A stretch of 64,000 nt of DNA, taken from NCBI RefSeq assembly GCF_947241125.1, contig NZ_OX365700.1, positions 2,512,001 through 2,576,000 of the forward strand. Direction: 5' to 3'. Shown piece after piece: positions 17,112 to 27,318 of the stretch. The notes under the pieces are model-generated. The model saw only the letters and a program-made list of their open reading frames with translations, made no database searches and had not been told where the DNA came from. Every line of letters begins with the position of its first letter. Within the stretch, counting starts at the first letter, position 1. The translations under genes and the position numbers were made by a program. Origin of the DNA: Nitrospira tepida (GTDB taxonomy: Bacteria > Nitrospirota > Nitrospiria > Nitrospirales > Nitrospiraceae).

Positions 17112-18581
17112 ATGAAGCCGACACGTTCCGCACAACCGATGAACAACCGGACCGGCGTTCGAATCCCGCAGGGGCCGACCAGGATGGAGCGCGATACGAT
17201 GGGCGAACTCGCCGTCCCGGCGGAAGCCTATTACGGCGTACAAACCGCGCGCGCCATCGAGAACTTTCCGATCAGCGCGCTCCGGTTTCCCCGCTCCTTC
17301 ATCCGCGCCATGGGCCTGATCAAGCGCGCGGCCGCGGCCGCCAACCACTCGTTGGGCCTGATCGACAAGGCGCAGGCCGAGGCGATCAAGCAGGCCGCGA
17401 CGGAAGTCATCGAAGGAGGGCTGGATGCGGAGTTTCCCGTGGATATTTTTCAAACCGGCTCCGGCACCTCGTCCAACATGAATGCCAATGAAGTCATCTC
17501 TAATCGGGCGACGGAATTGCTCGGAGGAGCCAGGGGGAGCAAGCTCGTCCATCCCAACGATCACGTGAATCTGGGGCAGTCGAGCAACGACGTCATTCCG
17601 ACGGCGATCCATGTCGCCGCGGTGGAAATGATGGAGCGGCAGCTCATTCCCGCGCTGATCAGGTTGCGCAAGGCGTTGGCCCGCAAGGCCAAGGAGTTCG
17701 ATCCGATCGTCAAAATCGGCCGCACGCATTTGCAGGACGCCACACCCGTGCGCCTGGGACAGGAATTCGGCGGCTATGCCCGCCAGATCGAATTGGGAAT
17801 CGAGCGGATCAGGCATGCGCAGGCCGCGCTGAGCGAAGTGGCCTTGGGTGGCACCGCCGTCGGGACCGGCCTCAACGCCCACCCGGATTTTGCCAGCCGC
17901 GTGATCGCCATGATTGCCAAGGAGATCGGCTGCAAACTCAAAGAAGCCAAAAACCATTTCGAGGCGCAATCGACCCAAGATTCCGTGGTCGAGGCCAGCG
18001 GAGAACTGCGTACGCTGGCGGTGAGCCTGATGAAGATCGCCAACGATATTCGATGGCTGGGATCGGGCCCCCGATGCGGTCTGGGCGAACTTCACCTCCC
18101 GGAAACGCAACCGGGCTCATCGATCATGCCAGGCAAGGTCAATCCGGTCATCGCCGAATCGGTCACGATGGTCTGCGCGCAAGTCATCGGGAACGACGCG
18201 ACCGTGACGGTCGGCGGGCAGGCGGGCAACTTCGAACTCTTGGTGATGTTGCCCGTCATGGCCTACAACCTCCTGCAGTCCATCGAATTGCTCGCCACCG
18301 CTTCAGACAATTTTGCAGCCCGCTGCATCGAAGGCATCCAGGCCAACGAAAAGCGTTGTCGCGAGTCCATCGAGCAGAGCCTGGCCATGTGCACGGCCTT
18401 GGCGCCGGAGATCGGCTACGATGCGGCGGCGCAGATTTCCAAGGAGGCCTACAAGACAGGCAAAACTGTCCGGGAAGTGGCGAGGCGCAAGCGGGTGCTC
18501 AAAGAACAACGGCTCAAGGCATTGCTCAATCCCTGGCGCATGACGGAACCGGGCGGCCCGGTGGGCAGCGCCGGGGGGTAA
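17112..18581 (+). CDS. fumC: Fumarate hydratase class II
   Basis: Reversible hydration of fumarate to malate. Full-length 489-residue member of the fumarase/aspartase superfamily: MERDTMGELAVPAEAYYGVQ near the start, GSGTSSNMNANEV, SSNDVIPTAIHVAA, the catalytic region KIGRTHLQDATPVRLGQEF, and the superfamily signature GSSIMPGKVNPVI. Aspartase is the main alternative; the THLQDA and NMNANEV wording favours fumarase. The first 24 residues before MERDTMG are unusual, and ATG 17184 is an alternative start. Confidence 0.93.
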   Translation: MKPTRSAQPMNNRTGVRIPQGPTRMERDTMGELAVPAEAYYGVQTARAIENFPISALRFPRSFIRAMGLIKRAAAAANHSLGLIDKAQAEAIKQAATEVIEGGLDAEFPVDIFQTGSGTSSNMNANEVISNRATELLGGARGSKLVHPNDHVNLGQSSNDVIPTAIHVAAVEMMERQLIPALIRLRKALARKAKEFDPIVKIGRTHLQDATPVRLGQEFGGYARQIELGIERIRHAQAALSEVALGGTAVGTGLNAHPDFASRVIAMIAKEIGCKLKEAKNHFEAQSTQDSVVEASGELRTLAVSLMKIANDIRWLGSGPRCGLGELHLPETQPGSSIMPGKVNPVIAESVTMVCAQVIGNDATVTVGGQAGNFELLVMLPVMAYNLLQSIELLATASDNFAARCIEGIQANEKRCRESIEQSLAMCTALAPEIGYDAAAQISKEAYKTGKTVREVARRKRVLKEQRLKALLNPWRMTEPGGPVGSAGG

Positions 18582-18640
18582 AAATGCGGGCATAGACTCA
18601 AGGAAAGCCGGCGGATTGCCGAGGAGCCCCTTCCACTCCT

Positions 18641-18670
18641 TTGACAGTTCAAAAGTCACTGTGCTAAAGT
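18641..18670 (+). promoter_or_regulatory. Putative sigma-70 promoter for the flavoprotein gene
   Basis: A perfect TTGACA (18641-18646), 18-base spacer and TAAAGT (18665-18670), ending 63 bases before the start codon at 18734. Confidence 0.6.
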
Positions 18671-18733
18671 CCGCGAAAATTTTGCCTTTTTTATTCAAAC
18701 CCACGCAATCGCACAAGGGGACCTCTGTCGCAT

Positions 18734-20110
18734 ATGAATACCGCTCATCAGCCATCCGGAGCTACACATCTTATTATCGTGGTCGGCGCAGGCCCCGCCG
18801 GCATGTCGGTGGCCAACGTGTTGTCGAAAGCCGGGCATGAAGTCATTGTTTTGAACCGCGACATCAAGTTCGGCGGCCTTGCGGAGTACGGCATTTTTCC
18901 GAGCAAGCTTAAACTGCGGGGCGGCTTGAAGAAGACCTATTGGGATATCCTGGAGCGGCCGAACGTGCATTATTTCGGAAACGTCTCCGTCGGCGCCAAC
19001 AAGGACCTGACCGTCGAGCAACTGCGGTCGCTCGGCGCCAGCGCGATCGTCTTTTCCACCGGCGCCCAGGGAACCAAGACCATCGGCGTCGAGGGCGATT
19101 CGGCGCAGGGGGTCTTTCACGCGAAGGATGTGGTCTATCACTTCAATCGCCTGCCCGGCTTCGGCGATCGCCCGTTCGACATGGGAAAGCATGTCGCCGT
19201 CATCGGGGTCGGCGACGTGATGGTCGATATCGCCCATTGGCTCAGCCGGTATAAAAAGGTGGAGCGCGTGACGGCCATTGCCCGCCGCGGACCAGCCGAA
19301 CGCAAATACAATCCGAAAGAAATCCGAGCCATTTGCGCCAACCTCGATCAAGAGGCCTTGGCGAAGGAAATCGAGCGGATCAGGCCGCGGCTCGAAGCGG
19401 TGGGGCAGCAGCCCGACGCCATCCTCAAGGACATGTTGGCGGAATGCGACAAGTGCGAGCCCAAGGTCAGCGAGACCAAATTCGGGTTCCGCTTTCTGGC
19501 CTCGCCCAAGCGTGTGCTCGTAGACGCCAACAATCGGGTCCGGGCGCTCGAAATGGAAGAGACGAAGCTGGAGCCCAAGGGAGAGGATACCGCCGCGGTC
19601 GGCCTCAAACAGTTCTACGAGTTTCCGGTCGACAGCGTCGTCTTCGCCGTCGGCGATAAAGTCGATGAGACGGTCGGTCTTCCCTACAAGAACGGGGTCT
19701 TCGTGACCAATCCAAACAAGACCGGCAATGAGCCGGACGACGCGCTCTTTCAGGCGTACGATGAAGCGTCCGGCCAGGTGCTCCCCGGCGTTTTTCTCGC
19801 CGGCTGGGCCCGCAAGGCCAGCGAGGGATTGGTCGGCGTGGCGAAGCGGGACGGGGAGTGGTGCGCGGAAGTGGTGAGCCGCTATCTCGCCGGACTCTCG
19901 CCGGTCACGCGCGCGGCGATCGAATCATCCATGAAACGGCTGACCGATCTGTTGGTCCAACGGAAGACGGCGTACGTTGATGCGGCCGGACTCAAGGCGC
20001 TTCAACAGGCGGAGCAGGGACAGAAGGCGAGCGGGGATTGCATCGGCGAATTCAAGTATGTCACCAACCAGGAGATGTTGGGCCACATCTACGCGATCCG
20101 TTCCAAATAG
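18734..20110 (+). CDS. FAD/NAD(P) oxidoreductase, ferredoxin-NADP reductase (FprA)-like
   Basis: 458-residue flavoprotein of the adrenodoxin reductase / glutamate synthase small-subunit group. It has an FAD Rossmann motif (IIVVGAGPAGMSVANVLSKA), a second nucleotide motif (KHVAVIGVGDVMVDIAHWLS), the FprA-like IARRGPAERKYNPKEIRAI, and a late FAD-contact segment with GVFLAGWARKASEGLVG. Likely role: moving electrons between NAD(P)H and ferredoxin. This would matter if the host fixes carbon through ferredoxin-dependent enzymes, which is inference only. It has its own promoter and stands alone. Confidence 0.82.
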   Translation: MNTAHQPSGATHLIIVVGAGPAGMSVANVLSKAGHEVIVLNRDIKFGGLAEYGIFPSKLKLRGGLKKTYWDILERPNVHYFGNVSVGANKDLTVEQLRSLGASAIVFSTGAQGTKTIGVEGDSAQGVFHAKDVVYHFNRLPGFGDRPFDMGKHVAVIGVGDVMVDIAHWLSRYKKVERVTAIARRGPAERKYNPKEIRAICANLDQEALAKEIERIRPRLEAVGQQPDAILKDMLAECDKCEPKVSETKFGFRFLASPKRVLVDANNRVRALEMEETKLEPKGEDTAAVGLKQFYEFPVDSVVFAVGDKVDETVGLPYKNGVFVTNPNKTGNEPDDALFQAYDEASGQVLPGVFLAGWARKASEGLVGVAKRDGEWCAEVVSRYLAGLSPVTRAAIESSMKRLTDLLVQRKTAYVDAAGLKALQQAEQGQKASGDCIGEFKYVTNQEMLGHIYAIRSK

Positions 20111-20131
20111 TCGCGCTTCCTGCATGATCCA

Positions 20132-20986
20132 TCACCCGTCCCCCCATTTGAGCTTCAGGCGAAGGGTTTCGTAGTAGGTCCGTTCGGGAAATCGGATCAG
20201 GTGCGTCCGGTGATCGGACGCCGTGACAATCACCACATCCCCTTTCTGCATCGCCATGCCCTCCTGCCCGTCGAGCGTCACCATCGCCCCGGCGTCTTTG
20301 CTGCTGAGCGAAATCGAAATGCTCACCGTGCTCGGCACGATCAGGGGCCGGTGCGTCAGCGTATGGGGGCAGATCGGCGCCAGCATGAAGGCCGACGCCG
20401 CCGGACTGACGATCGGTCCTCCCGCGGAGAGGGCATAGCCCGTCGATCCGGTCGGCGTCGAAACGATCAGCCCATCTCCCCTCAGATTGGTCACGAATTG
20501 CCCGCTGATTCCCACCTGCGTTTCGATCATCCGAGCCAGGGTCCCTTTGGAAATGACGACATCGTTCAGCGCGGTGGATTGCATCACGACTTCACCCGCC
20601 CGCTCCATCGTGGCGGAGAGCATCAGGCGCTCGTCGATCGCAAAGTCATCACGAAACACCCGCTCCAGCGCGTCGAACAGGTGATCGACCGTCACCTCGG
20701 TGAGAAATCCCAGCCCGCCCATATTGACGCCCAGGATCGGCGGGTTGCGTGCCGCAACGAGACGGGCGGCGCCCAACATCGTGCCGTCTCCTCCGAGGAC
20801 GATAATCATGTCGGCCTCTCGCGCGATCGTCGGCCGGTCGAACGGCTGACATTCATCGATCAAGGCCGCGGTCGACGATTCGAGCAAGACGTCCTTCTGC
20901 CGGTGCCGCAGCCACAGACACAGCTCGTGCAGCGTCTGCGCCACATCGGGAAACTTGGGTTTGGTCAGGATGCCGATCCGCTTCAT
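20132..20986 (-). CDS. nadK: NAD kinase
   Basis: Phosphorylates NAD to NADP. 284 residues with the family marks: IGILTKPKFPDV at the start, the GGDGT motif (MIIVLGGDGTMLGAAR), GVNMGGLGFLTEV, ALNDVVISKG (NE/D motif), and STPTGSTGYALSAGGPIV. It stands alone on the minus strand and is convergent with the flavoprotein gene (21 bases between). Confidence 0.96.
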   Translation of the reverse strand: MKRIGILTKPKFPDVAQTLHELCLWLRHRQKDVLLESSTAALIDECQPFDRPTIAREADMIIVLGGDGTMLGAARLVAARNPPILGVNMGGLGFLTEVTVDHLFDALERVFRDDFAIDERLMLSATMERAGEVVMQSTALNDVVISKGTLARMIETQVGISGQFVTNLRGDGLIVSTPTGSTGYALSAGGPIVSPAASAFMLAPICPHTLTHRPLIVPSTVSISISLSSKDAGAMVTLDGQEGMAMQKGDVVIVTASDHRTHLIRFPERTYYETLRLKLKWGDG

Positions 20987-21171
20987 CGATCGCCCCGCCG
21001 GATCATCGGAACCGTGTAGTCGGGCGGGCAGATACTAGGGAGCCGGTTTTGCGAAGTCAACGCAGGCCACCATAATCGAATGATTTCGAAGCGTACGTGA
21101 TGTAAGAAAATGCGAGGCGACGCAGGAGAACAGTACGCGCGAGATCGCGTGCACAGAGATTTGTTCGCACC

Positions 21172-21200
21172 TTGACATGCCTCAACCTGCCGATTAGAAT
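21172..21200 (+). promoter_or_regulatory. Sigma-70 promoter of clpC
   Basis: Perfect -35 TTGACA (21172-21177), ideal 17-base spacer, and TAGAAT (21195-21200). It ends 64 bases before the clpC ATG. No CIRCE-type inverted repeat or CtsR direct repeat is evident in the 278-base gap. Confidence 0.75.
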
Positions 21201-21264
21201 AACTTTAGATTTTTCCTTGGGTTCCGTGCTTTCTCCCTGAACGCTTAACCCACAAGGAGGGCGG

Positions 21265-23694
21265 ATGTTCGAACGATTCACTGACAAGGGTCGGAAGATC
21301 ATCATCCTGGCCAGAGAAGAGGCGGAACGGCATCAGAACGACTACCTCGGCACCGAACACCTTGTCCTCGCCATCCTGCGCGAATCCGACGGGATTGCGC
21401 TCATGATTCTCAAGAAGATGGGGCTGTCCCCAGAGCAGATTCGCCTTGAGATCGAGCGGAACCTGCCCGGCGGCGGCACCACGATGACGTTCGGGGAAAT
21501 CCCCTTCAGCCCGCGGGTCAAGAAGGTTATCGAATATGCGGTCGAGGAAGCTCGGCTGCTGGGACACAATCACATCGGCAGCGAGCACCTGCTCCTGGGA
21601 TTGTTGCGGGAGGAGGAGGGAATCGGCGGCAAGATCCTCAGAAGCCTCGGCGCCAACCTGCTGACCGCCCGGCAGTTGACCGTCACGTTTCTCAGGAAAT
21701 CGGCGCCGCGCGAACGGGACCGCAAGAGCAATACGCCGGCGTTGGATGAATTCGGACGGGATCTTACCCAGCTTGCCCAGGAGGGGCAGTTGGATCCTGT
21801 CATCGGGCGCTCGGACGAAATCGAGCGGGTGCTGCAAATTCTCAGCCGTCGTACCAAGAACAATCCGGTGCTCATCGGAGAATCCGGCGTCGGCAAGACC
21901 GCCATCGTCGAGGGGTTGGCCCAGCGGATCGTCGCCTCCGAAGTGCCGGACAACCTATTGAATCGGCGGGTGATCGCGCTCGATTTGGGTTCTCTGGTCG
22001 CCGGCACCAAATACCGGGGCCAGTTCGAAGAGCGGCTCAAAGTGGTCATGAAGGAGATCACCCAGGCCGGGAATATCATCATCTTCATCGACGAGCTGCA
22101 CACGCTGGTGGGAGCAGGGGCGGCGGAAGGCTCCATCGACGCGTCCAACATGTTGAAGCCGGCCTTGTCGCGCGGCGAAATTCAATGCATCGGCGCCACC
22201 ACCCTCGACGAGTATCGCAAGCACATCGAAAAGGACGGCGCGCTCAAGCGGCGGTTCCAGCCCATCCATGTGCAGCCGCCGAGCCTGGATGAGACGGTAC
22301 GGATCATCCAAGGATTGCGCGATCGCTATGAAGAACACCACGGGGTGGAGATCACGGACGAGGCCATCGTGGAGGCGGTGAAGCTCTCAGACCGTTACAT
22401 TACGGATCGGTTCCTGCCGGACAAGGCCATCGACCTGATCGATGAGACCGGGTCGCGCGCCAAATTGCAAACCTACGCCCTTCCCGGCGAGTTGAAGGCG
22501 TTGGAGCAAGAGTTGAAGCGCGTCTCGCGCGAGAAGGAAGTGGCCATCTCCATGCAGAACTTCGAAGAAGCCGTCCGCCACCGCGAGGAAGAGGAGCGGC
22601 TGCGCAAGCTGCTGGAGGAGTCCAAGCGCGAATGGAAGAAGAGCCAGGAAAAGCAAAAGCCCGTCATCAGCAAGGAAGACGTGGCCTATGTCGTGTCGAA
22701 GATGACCGGCATTCCGCTCTTCAAACTTGAGGAGGAAGAGTCCAACAAGCTCCTGCGCATGGAAGAGTTTCTCCACCGCCGCATCATCGGCCAGGACGAA
22801 GCCATTTCAGCCGTTTGCCGGTCCATCAGGCGGTCGCGGGCCGGACTCAAGGAGACGAAGAAGCCCATCGGCTCGTTCATCTTCCTCGGCCCGACCGGGG
22901 TCGGAAAGACGGAACTGGCGCGGGCTCTGGCCGAGTTTCTGTTCAATACGGAGGATGCGCTGATTCGGGTGGATATGTCGGAGTACCAGGAGAAGTTCAC
23001 CAGCTCCCGGCTCTTCGGCGCCCCTCCCGGCTACGTCGGCTACGAGGAAGGCGGACAGCTCACCGAAAAGGTCAGGCGGCGGCCCTATTCCGTCGTCCTG
23101 TTCGACGAGATCGAAAAGGCCCATCCGGATGTCTTCAACGTTCTCTTGCAGGTGCTCGACGATGGCGTCCTGACCGATAGCCTGGGCCGCAAGGTGGACT
23201 TCAAGAATACGGTCGTGATCATGACCTCGAACCTTGGCACCAAGCTGATCCAACGGAACGTCTCGCTGGGGTTCCAGAGCGCCGAAGCCGGCGTGCAGGA
23301 CCGCAAGATCAAGGACGAGGTATTGGGCGAGTTGCGCCGCTCGTTCAGCCCGGAATTTCTGAACCGGATCGACGAGATCGTCGTGTTCCATCCGCTCGAG
23401 AAGGTCCACCTCTTCGCGATCCTGGATATTCTGCTGGCGGAACTCAACAATCGCCTCCTTGAAAAGGGCATCCAGATCGAGGTCAGCGACGAAGTCAAGC
23501 AGTGGCTCATCCAGGAAGGCTACCAACCGCTCTACGGGGCCAGGCCCATGCGACGGACGATTCAACGGAGCCTGGGCGATCCCTTGTCCGAAGAGCTCAT
23601 CAAGGGCCGGTTCAAAGAGGCGCGCCGGGTGCGGGTGGTCCTTCGAGACGGTGCGCCGGTATTCGAAGAAATCGGCGCCTTGGCGGGGGTGTGA
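21265..23694 (+). CDS. clpC: ClpC-type AAA+ unfoldase
   Basis: ATPase subunit that unfolds proteins for ClpP or disaggregates them. 809 residues: two N-terminal Clp repeats (about 1-145), first AAA+ module with Walker A GESGVGKT and Walker [12 protein letters not shown], a UVR motif in the middle region ([19 protein letters not shown]) that marks ClpC rather than ClpA or ClpB, second AAA+ module with GPTGVGKTE and [15 protein letters not shown], then the D2-small domain. Ribosome site AAGGAGGGCGG. It has its own strong promoter and terminator. No clpP is in the window. Confidence 0.96.
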   Translation: MFERFTDKGRKIIILAREEAERHQNDYLGTEHLVLAILRESDGIALMILKKMGLSPEQIRLEIERNLPGGGTTMTFGEIPFSPRVKKVIEYAVEEARLLGHNHIGSEHLLLGLLREEEGIGGKILRSLGANLLTARQLTVTFLRKSAPRERDRKSNTPALDEFGRDLTQLAQEGQLDPVIGRSDEIERVLQILSRRTKNNPVLIGESGVGKTAIVEGLAQRIVASEVPDNLLNRRVIALDLGSLVAGTKYRGQFEERLKVVMKEITQAGNIIIFIDELHTLVGAGAAEGSIDASNMLKPALSRGEIQCIGATTLDEYRKHIEKDGALKRRFQPIHVQPPSLDETVRIIQGLRDRYEEHHGVEITDEAIVEAVKLSDRYITDRFLPDKAIDLIDETGSRAKLQTYALPGELKALEQELKRVSREKEVAISMQNFEEAVRHREEEERLRKLLEESKREWKKSQEKQKPVISKEDVAYVVSKMTGIPLFKLEEEESNKLLRMEEFLHRRIIGQDEAISAVCRSIRRSRAGLKETKKPIGSFIFLGPTGVGKTELARALAEFLFNTEDALIRVDMSEYQEKFTSSRLFGAPPGYVGYEEGGQLTEKVRRRPYSVVLFDEIEKAHPDVFNVLLQVLDDGVLTDSLGRKVDFKNTVVIMTSNLGTKLIQRNVSLGFQSAEAGVQDRKIKDEVLGELRRSFSPEFLNRIDEIVVFHPLEKVHLFAILDILLAELNNRLLEKGIQIEVSDEVKQWLIQEGYQPLYGARPMRRTIQRSLGDPLSEELIKGRFKEARRVRVVLRDGAPVFEEIGALAGV

Positions 23695-23736
23695 CCACGA
23701 CGCCAGGCCGCATGTCCGCGTTCATTGCCATCCCAG

Positions 23737-23775
23737 CGAAGGCCCCCGTGGATTTCGGGGGCCTTCGTGTTTTTC
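23737..23775 (+). terminator. Rho-independent terminator after clpC
   Basis: Perfect 11-base stem CGAAGGCCCCC / GGGGGCCTTCG (23737-23747 and 23757-23767), nine-base loop and then TGTTTTTC. Located 42 bases after the clpC stop and 48 bases before the tsaD start. Confidence 0.92.
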
Positions 23776-23823
23776 AATCGTGTGACCGATTCCCGCTCCA
23801 GATCCGGTTGCCCGTCGCCTGCC

Positions 23824-24912
23824 ATGCTTGCCAATAACTCCGGCCTGGTGCTCGGCCTCGAAACCTCCTGCGACGAGACGGCCGCGGCCGTCCTTGATTG
23901 GGAGGGACGGGTGCGATCCAGCATCGTCTCATCGCAACATGCCACTCATGGGCCCTATGGCGGCGTCGTGCCGGAATTGGCGGCCCGCCGACATATCGAA
24001 ACGATCGAGTCGATCGCGCGGCGTGCGCTGGACCAAGCAGACGCCGGCTGGGCAAACCTTCGCCTGATCGCCTGCACCAGCGGGCCCGGCCTCGCGGGCG
24101 CGCTGCTGGTCGGGTTGAGTTATGGAAAAGCGCTCGCCTATGCCTTGAGGATTCCCTGGGTCACGGTCAACCATCTCGATGGCCACATCGCCTCGGCTTG
24201 GATCGACCGTCCGGCGAGCAGGTCTTCTGCCCTGGTGTTGGTCGTCTCCGGCGGACACACGCACCTCTACCGGACGGCCGGTACATCGGGATACCGCCTC
24301 CTTGGGCGCACACTCGATGATGCGGCGGGAGAAGCTTTTGACAAGGGCGCAAAGCTATTGGGGCTGGGATTCCCCGGAGGTCCGGCACTGGATAAGCTGG
24401 CACGATCGGGCAACCCCAAGGCCGTCCGGTTCCCACGCTCTCTGGGCAAGCGCACGAGTCTTGACTTCAGTTTCAGCGGACTCAAAACCTCCCTCCTGTA
24501 TCACCTGCGGGATCATCCCGATTGGGACCAGCCAACTCGGACAGCCGATATCGCCGCGAGTTATCAGGAAGCCATCGTGGACGTCTTGGTCATCAAGGCG
24601 TTGAGGGCCGTTGACCAGAGCGGGCTGCGGACCTTGGCGGTCGTGGGCGGAGTCTCAGCCAACTCCCGCCTTCGCGCGCGCCTGATGGAGGCTGCAAGCA
24701 CGCAAGGCATCGAGGTCGTGATCCCACCCCTCTCGCTTTGCACCGACAATGCCGTCATGATCGCCAAGGCCGGTCTGGATGCCTATTGCCAAGGGCGAAT
24801 GGCATCCTGGGACATGGAGTCCCAGGCCAATGCTTCGTTTCCCGGCACGGATGAACCATTCAACGGGGTCGCGATCGAGAATTCGCGAAGCCCCCAAGTC
24901 ACCCATTCATAG
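23824..24912 (+). CDS. tsaD: tRNA N6-threonylcarbamoyladenosine biosynthesis protein TsaD
   Basis: Catalytic subunit transferring the threonylcarbamoyl group to A37 of ANN-decoding tRNAs. 362 residues with the ASKHA-type core: LGLETSCDETAAAV at the start, GPGLAGALLVGLSYGKALA, the metal-binding HLDGHIASAW, VVSGGHTHL, DDAAGEAFDKGAKLLGL, GLKTSLLY, and GGVSANSRLR. The start at 23824 opens the conserved N-terminus directly; a longer frame would run through the clpC terminator. First gene of the tsaD-hflX-nth-yicC run. Confidence 0.95.
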   Translation: MLANNSGLVLGLETSCDETAAAVLDWEGRVRSSIVSSQHATHGPYGGVVPELAARRHIETIESIARRALDQADAGWANLRLIACTSGPGLAGALLVGLSYGKALAYALRIPWVTVNHLDGHIASAWIDRPASRSSALVLVVSGGHTHLYRTAGTSGYRLLGRTLDDAAGEAFDKGAKLLGLGFPGGPALDKLARSGNPKAVRFPRSLGKRTSLDFSFSGLKTSLLYHLRDHPDWDQPTRTADIAASYQEAIVDVLVIKALRAVDQSGLRTLAVVGGVSANSRLRARLMEAASTQGIEVVIPPLSLCTDNAVMIAKAGLDAYCQGRMASWDMESQANASFPGTDEPFNGVAIENSRSPQVTHS

Positions 24913-24928
24913 ATAAGGAGCGTCTGCC

Positions 24929-26677
24929 ATTCAAAGCGTCATCGGACACATTGCGGGATTAAAGCCGAGCCACCTCTTGCAGTTGGAGCACCTGACACGC
25001 CGCCGCGTGCCGGCCGACAAGGTCATCTCCGCCGAACTTGCCAGGAGTTGTACACAACTCTCCCGCCTCATCGGTCGACCGATCGGCGCCCTGTTGACCA
25101 GGCGGGGAGCGGTGGAGCGCGTCGTGGTCGGCGCCGATTGGGCTCAACCGATTGCCGCGGTGTCCAAGCTTCGTCTGGGGGACCGCTCCTTGCGCGGCAC
25201 CAGGCTGGTCCACACGCATCTTCGGGACGAGGCCGTGCCCCGGGAGGACCTGACCAACCTGGCGTTGTTGAGACTTGATCTGCTGGCAAAGTTGAGCGTA
25301 GCCGAGGACGGAAATCCCGGCCAGATCCGTCTGGCGCACCTTCTGCCGCCCAACGCCGCGGGCCTGGTGTATGAAGTCAACCCGCCGGTCTCTTTTCACG
25401 AGCTGCATCTGGATTGCGCGAGATTTATCTCCGATTTGGAGAACCGAATCGCCAAGTCCTCCTCCGGCCATGAAGTCGCTGCCGGCCAGGACCCCGCCAT
25501 CCTGGTCAGCGCCAGCACGCGCAGCCGGATGGAACAGGAAGAGCGCCTGCTCGAGCTCGCCGAACTGGCGAGATCCGCCGGCCTCACCGTGTTGGATCGC
25601 ATCGTCCAACGCACGCCGGTCGTCCATCCCAAGTATCTGATGGGAAGCGGCAAATTGAAAGAAGTCGTGATCACTGCGCTGCAACAGGGTGCCAATCTGT
25701 TGATTTTCGATCAGGACCTGTCGCCGGCCCAGGTCCGCGCGATCACGGAGGTCACGGACCTCCGGGTCATCGACCGCACGCAATTGATCCTGGATATTTT
25801 CGCGCAGAGGGCGCATACGCGCGAAGGCAAAGTGCAGGTGGAATTGGCGCAGCTCCGCTACCTGCTCCCTCGCCTTTCCGGCCAGGGCACGAGCCTCTCC
25901 CGGTTGGGAGGAGGCATCGGCGGACGCGGACCGGGCGAGACCAAGTTGGAGACGGATCGCCGGCGTGTGCGTGACCGCATCGCCCATCTGGAACGGCAGT
26001 TGGCCACCTTTGCGCGCCATCAGGACCAACGGCGCGCCCGCCGCAAACGCCAGGGGGTGCCGGTCGTCTCGATCGTGGGCTACACCAACGCGGGGAAATC
26101 CACTTTGCTCAACGTGCTCACCCGGAGTCAGGTGTCCGCGCAGGACCGCCTCTTTGAGACGCTCGATACGTCCAGCCGGCGGCTGCGATTCCCGCGCGAT
26201 CGGGAAGTGATCGTCACGGATACCGTGGGGTTCATCCGCGATCTGCCGAAAGACTTGATGGGCATCTTCAGGACCACATTGCGTGAGCTGCGCGACGCCG
26301 ATCTGTTGCTCCACCTCGTCGCCGCCGATGCCTCGGATCCGGATCGGCAAATCCGCGCGGTCGAGGATATCCTCCGGGATCTGGACATGGCCGATATCCC
26401 GCGTCTGCTCGTCTTCAACAAGTGCGATCAGATACCTCTCAGCGAACGAGACGGGCTCTGCCGCCGGTTCGGAGCCCTCGCGATTTCGGCGATGCAACCG
26501 CAATCGCTCACGCCCTTGATCGCCCATCTGGACGGCATGCTGTGCCGCGTCCAGGCCTTCGGCGACCCCATGACCTCCGGCGGCGCCCTGCCGGTCCCTT
26601 GTCTTGATATGGACTCGACGCGCCTTCAAGGAAAGCGCACAGCGGCCGTTGGGCCGGCAAACGGGGTCGGGATGTGA
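24929..26677 (+). CDS. hflX: GTPase HflX (probable ATT start)
   Basis: Ribosome-associated GTPase that splits stalled or stressed ribosomes. 582 residues: an N-terminal extension, the HflX domain (RMEQEERLLELAELARSAGL, KYLMGSGKLKEV, LSRLGGGIGGRGPGETKLE) and a G domain with G1 VGYTNAGKST, G3 DTVGFIRDLP and G4 NKCD. The coding frame after the in-frame TAA at 24914 contains no ATG, GTG or TTG until 24977, yet AGLKPSHLLQLEHL before that point matches the family's usual N-terminus. An ATT at 24929, eight bases after AAGGAG, is the best start. TTG 24977 is the alternative. The end overlaps nth. Confidence 0.9.
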   Translation: MQSVIGHIAGLKPSHLLQLEHLTRRRVPADKVISAELARSCTQLSRLIGRPIGALLTRRGAVERVVVGADWAQPIAAVSKLRLGDRSLRGTRLVHTHLRDEAVPREDLTNLALLRLDLLAKLSVAEDGNPGQIRLAHLLPPNAAGLVYEVNPPVSFHELHLDCARFISDLENRIAKSSSGHEVAAGQDPAILVSASTRSRMEQEERLLELAELARSAGLTVLDRIVQRTPVVHPKYLMGSGKLKEVVITALQQGANLLIFDQDLSPAQVRAITEVTDLRVIDRTQLILDIFAQRAHTREGKVQVELAQLRYLLPRLSGQGTSLSRLGGGIGGRGPGETKLETDRRRVRDRIAHLERQLATFARHQDQRRARRKRQGVPVVSIVGYTNAGKSTLLNVLTRSQVSAQDRLFETLDTSSRRLRFPRDREVIVTDTVGFIRDLPKDLMGIFRTTLRELRDADLLLHLVAADASDPDRQIRAVEDILRDLDMADIPRLLVFNKCDQIPLSERDGLCRRFGALAISAMQPQSLTPLIAHLDGMLCRVQAFGDPMTSGGALPVPCLDMDSTRLQGKRTAAVGPANGVGM

Positions 26678-27318
26678 GGCGTCCGGGCAGTGCATCGGTG
26701 CCAGCCATCCTTCAGGCCTTGAAGGAGGCCAATCCGCGGCCTCAGGTGGAACTCGACCACGCCGATCCCTACCAATTGCTCGTGGCGACCATTCTCTCCG
26801 CGCAATGCACCGACCGCCGCGTGAATCAGGTCACGCCGGCCCTGTTCCGCCGGTACCCCCAACCCAACGATCTTGCCAAGGCCGAGATCCCTGAGTTGGA
26901 GTCCATGATCCGCCCGACAGGATTTTTCAAGAGCAAAGCCAAAAACCTGGTGGCCTGCGCGACAGCCCTGGTCCAACGGTTTCACGGCCGGGTTCCGTCC
27001 ACCATGGAGGAACTCGTGGCCCTGCCCGGGGTCGGAAGAAAAACGGCGAACGTCATCCTTGGACATGCCTATGGACAGCCGGCGGTGGTGGTCGATACCC
27101 ATGTGAAACGGGTGGCCCAGCGTCTGGGCCTCTCCAAGTCGGCGGACCCGGATCGGATCGAACAGGACCTCATGAAGAGCATCCCGCGGTCTCAATGGAC
27201 GGAAGGATCCCAACGGTTGCTCCTGCACGGGCGTTATGTCTGCCTGGCGCGGCGCCCGACCTGCGGTGCCTGCGTGTTGTACGACCTCTGTCCATGGAAA
27301 GGAAAATCTCCTCAATGA
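26674..27318 (+). CDS. nth: Endonuclease III
   Basis: DNA glycosylase/AP lyase for oxidised pyrimidines. 214 residues with helix-hairpin-helix LPGVGRKTANVIL (catalytic Lys in GRKTAN), catalytic Asp in VVDTHVKRV, and a C-terminal iron-sulfur cluster motif C-x6-C-x2-C-x5-C (CLARRPTCGACVLYDLC). The GTG start overlaps the hflX stop (GTGA) and its stop overlaps the yicC ATG, so all three are translationally coupled. Confidence 0.95.
   Translation: MRRPGSASVPAILQALKEANPRPQVELDHADPYQLLVATILSAQCTDRRVNQVTPALFRRYPQPNDLAKAEIPELESMIRPTGFFKSKAKNLVACATALVQRFHGRVPSTMEELVALPGVGRKTANVILGHAYGQPAVVVDTHVKRVAQRLGLSKSADPDRIEQDLMKSIPRSQWTEGSQRLLLHGRYVCLARRPTCGACVLYDLCPWKGKSPQ

Noticed and set aside
24959-26695. 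Long minus-strand open frame (578 codons) opposite hflX
   Set aside because: It is an exact antisense shadow of the GTPase gene, whose motifs are intact. The minus-strand translation is Arg/Gln/Gly-rich with no family features.
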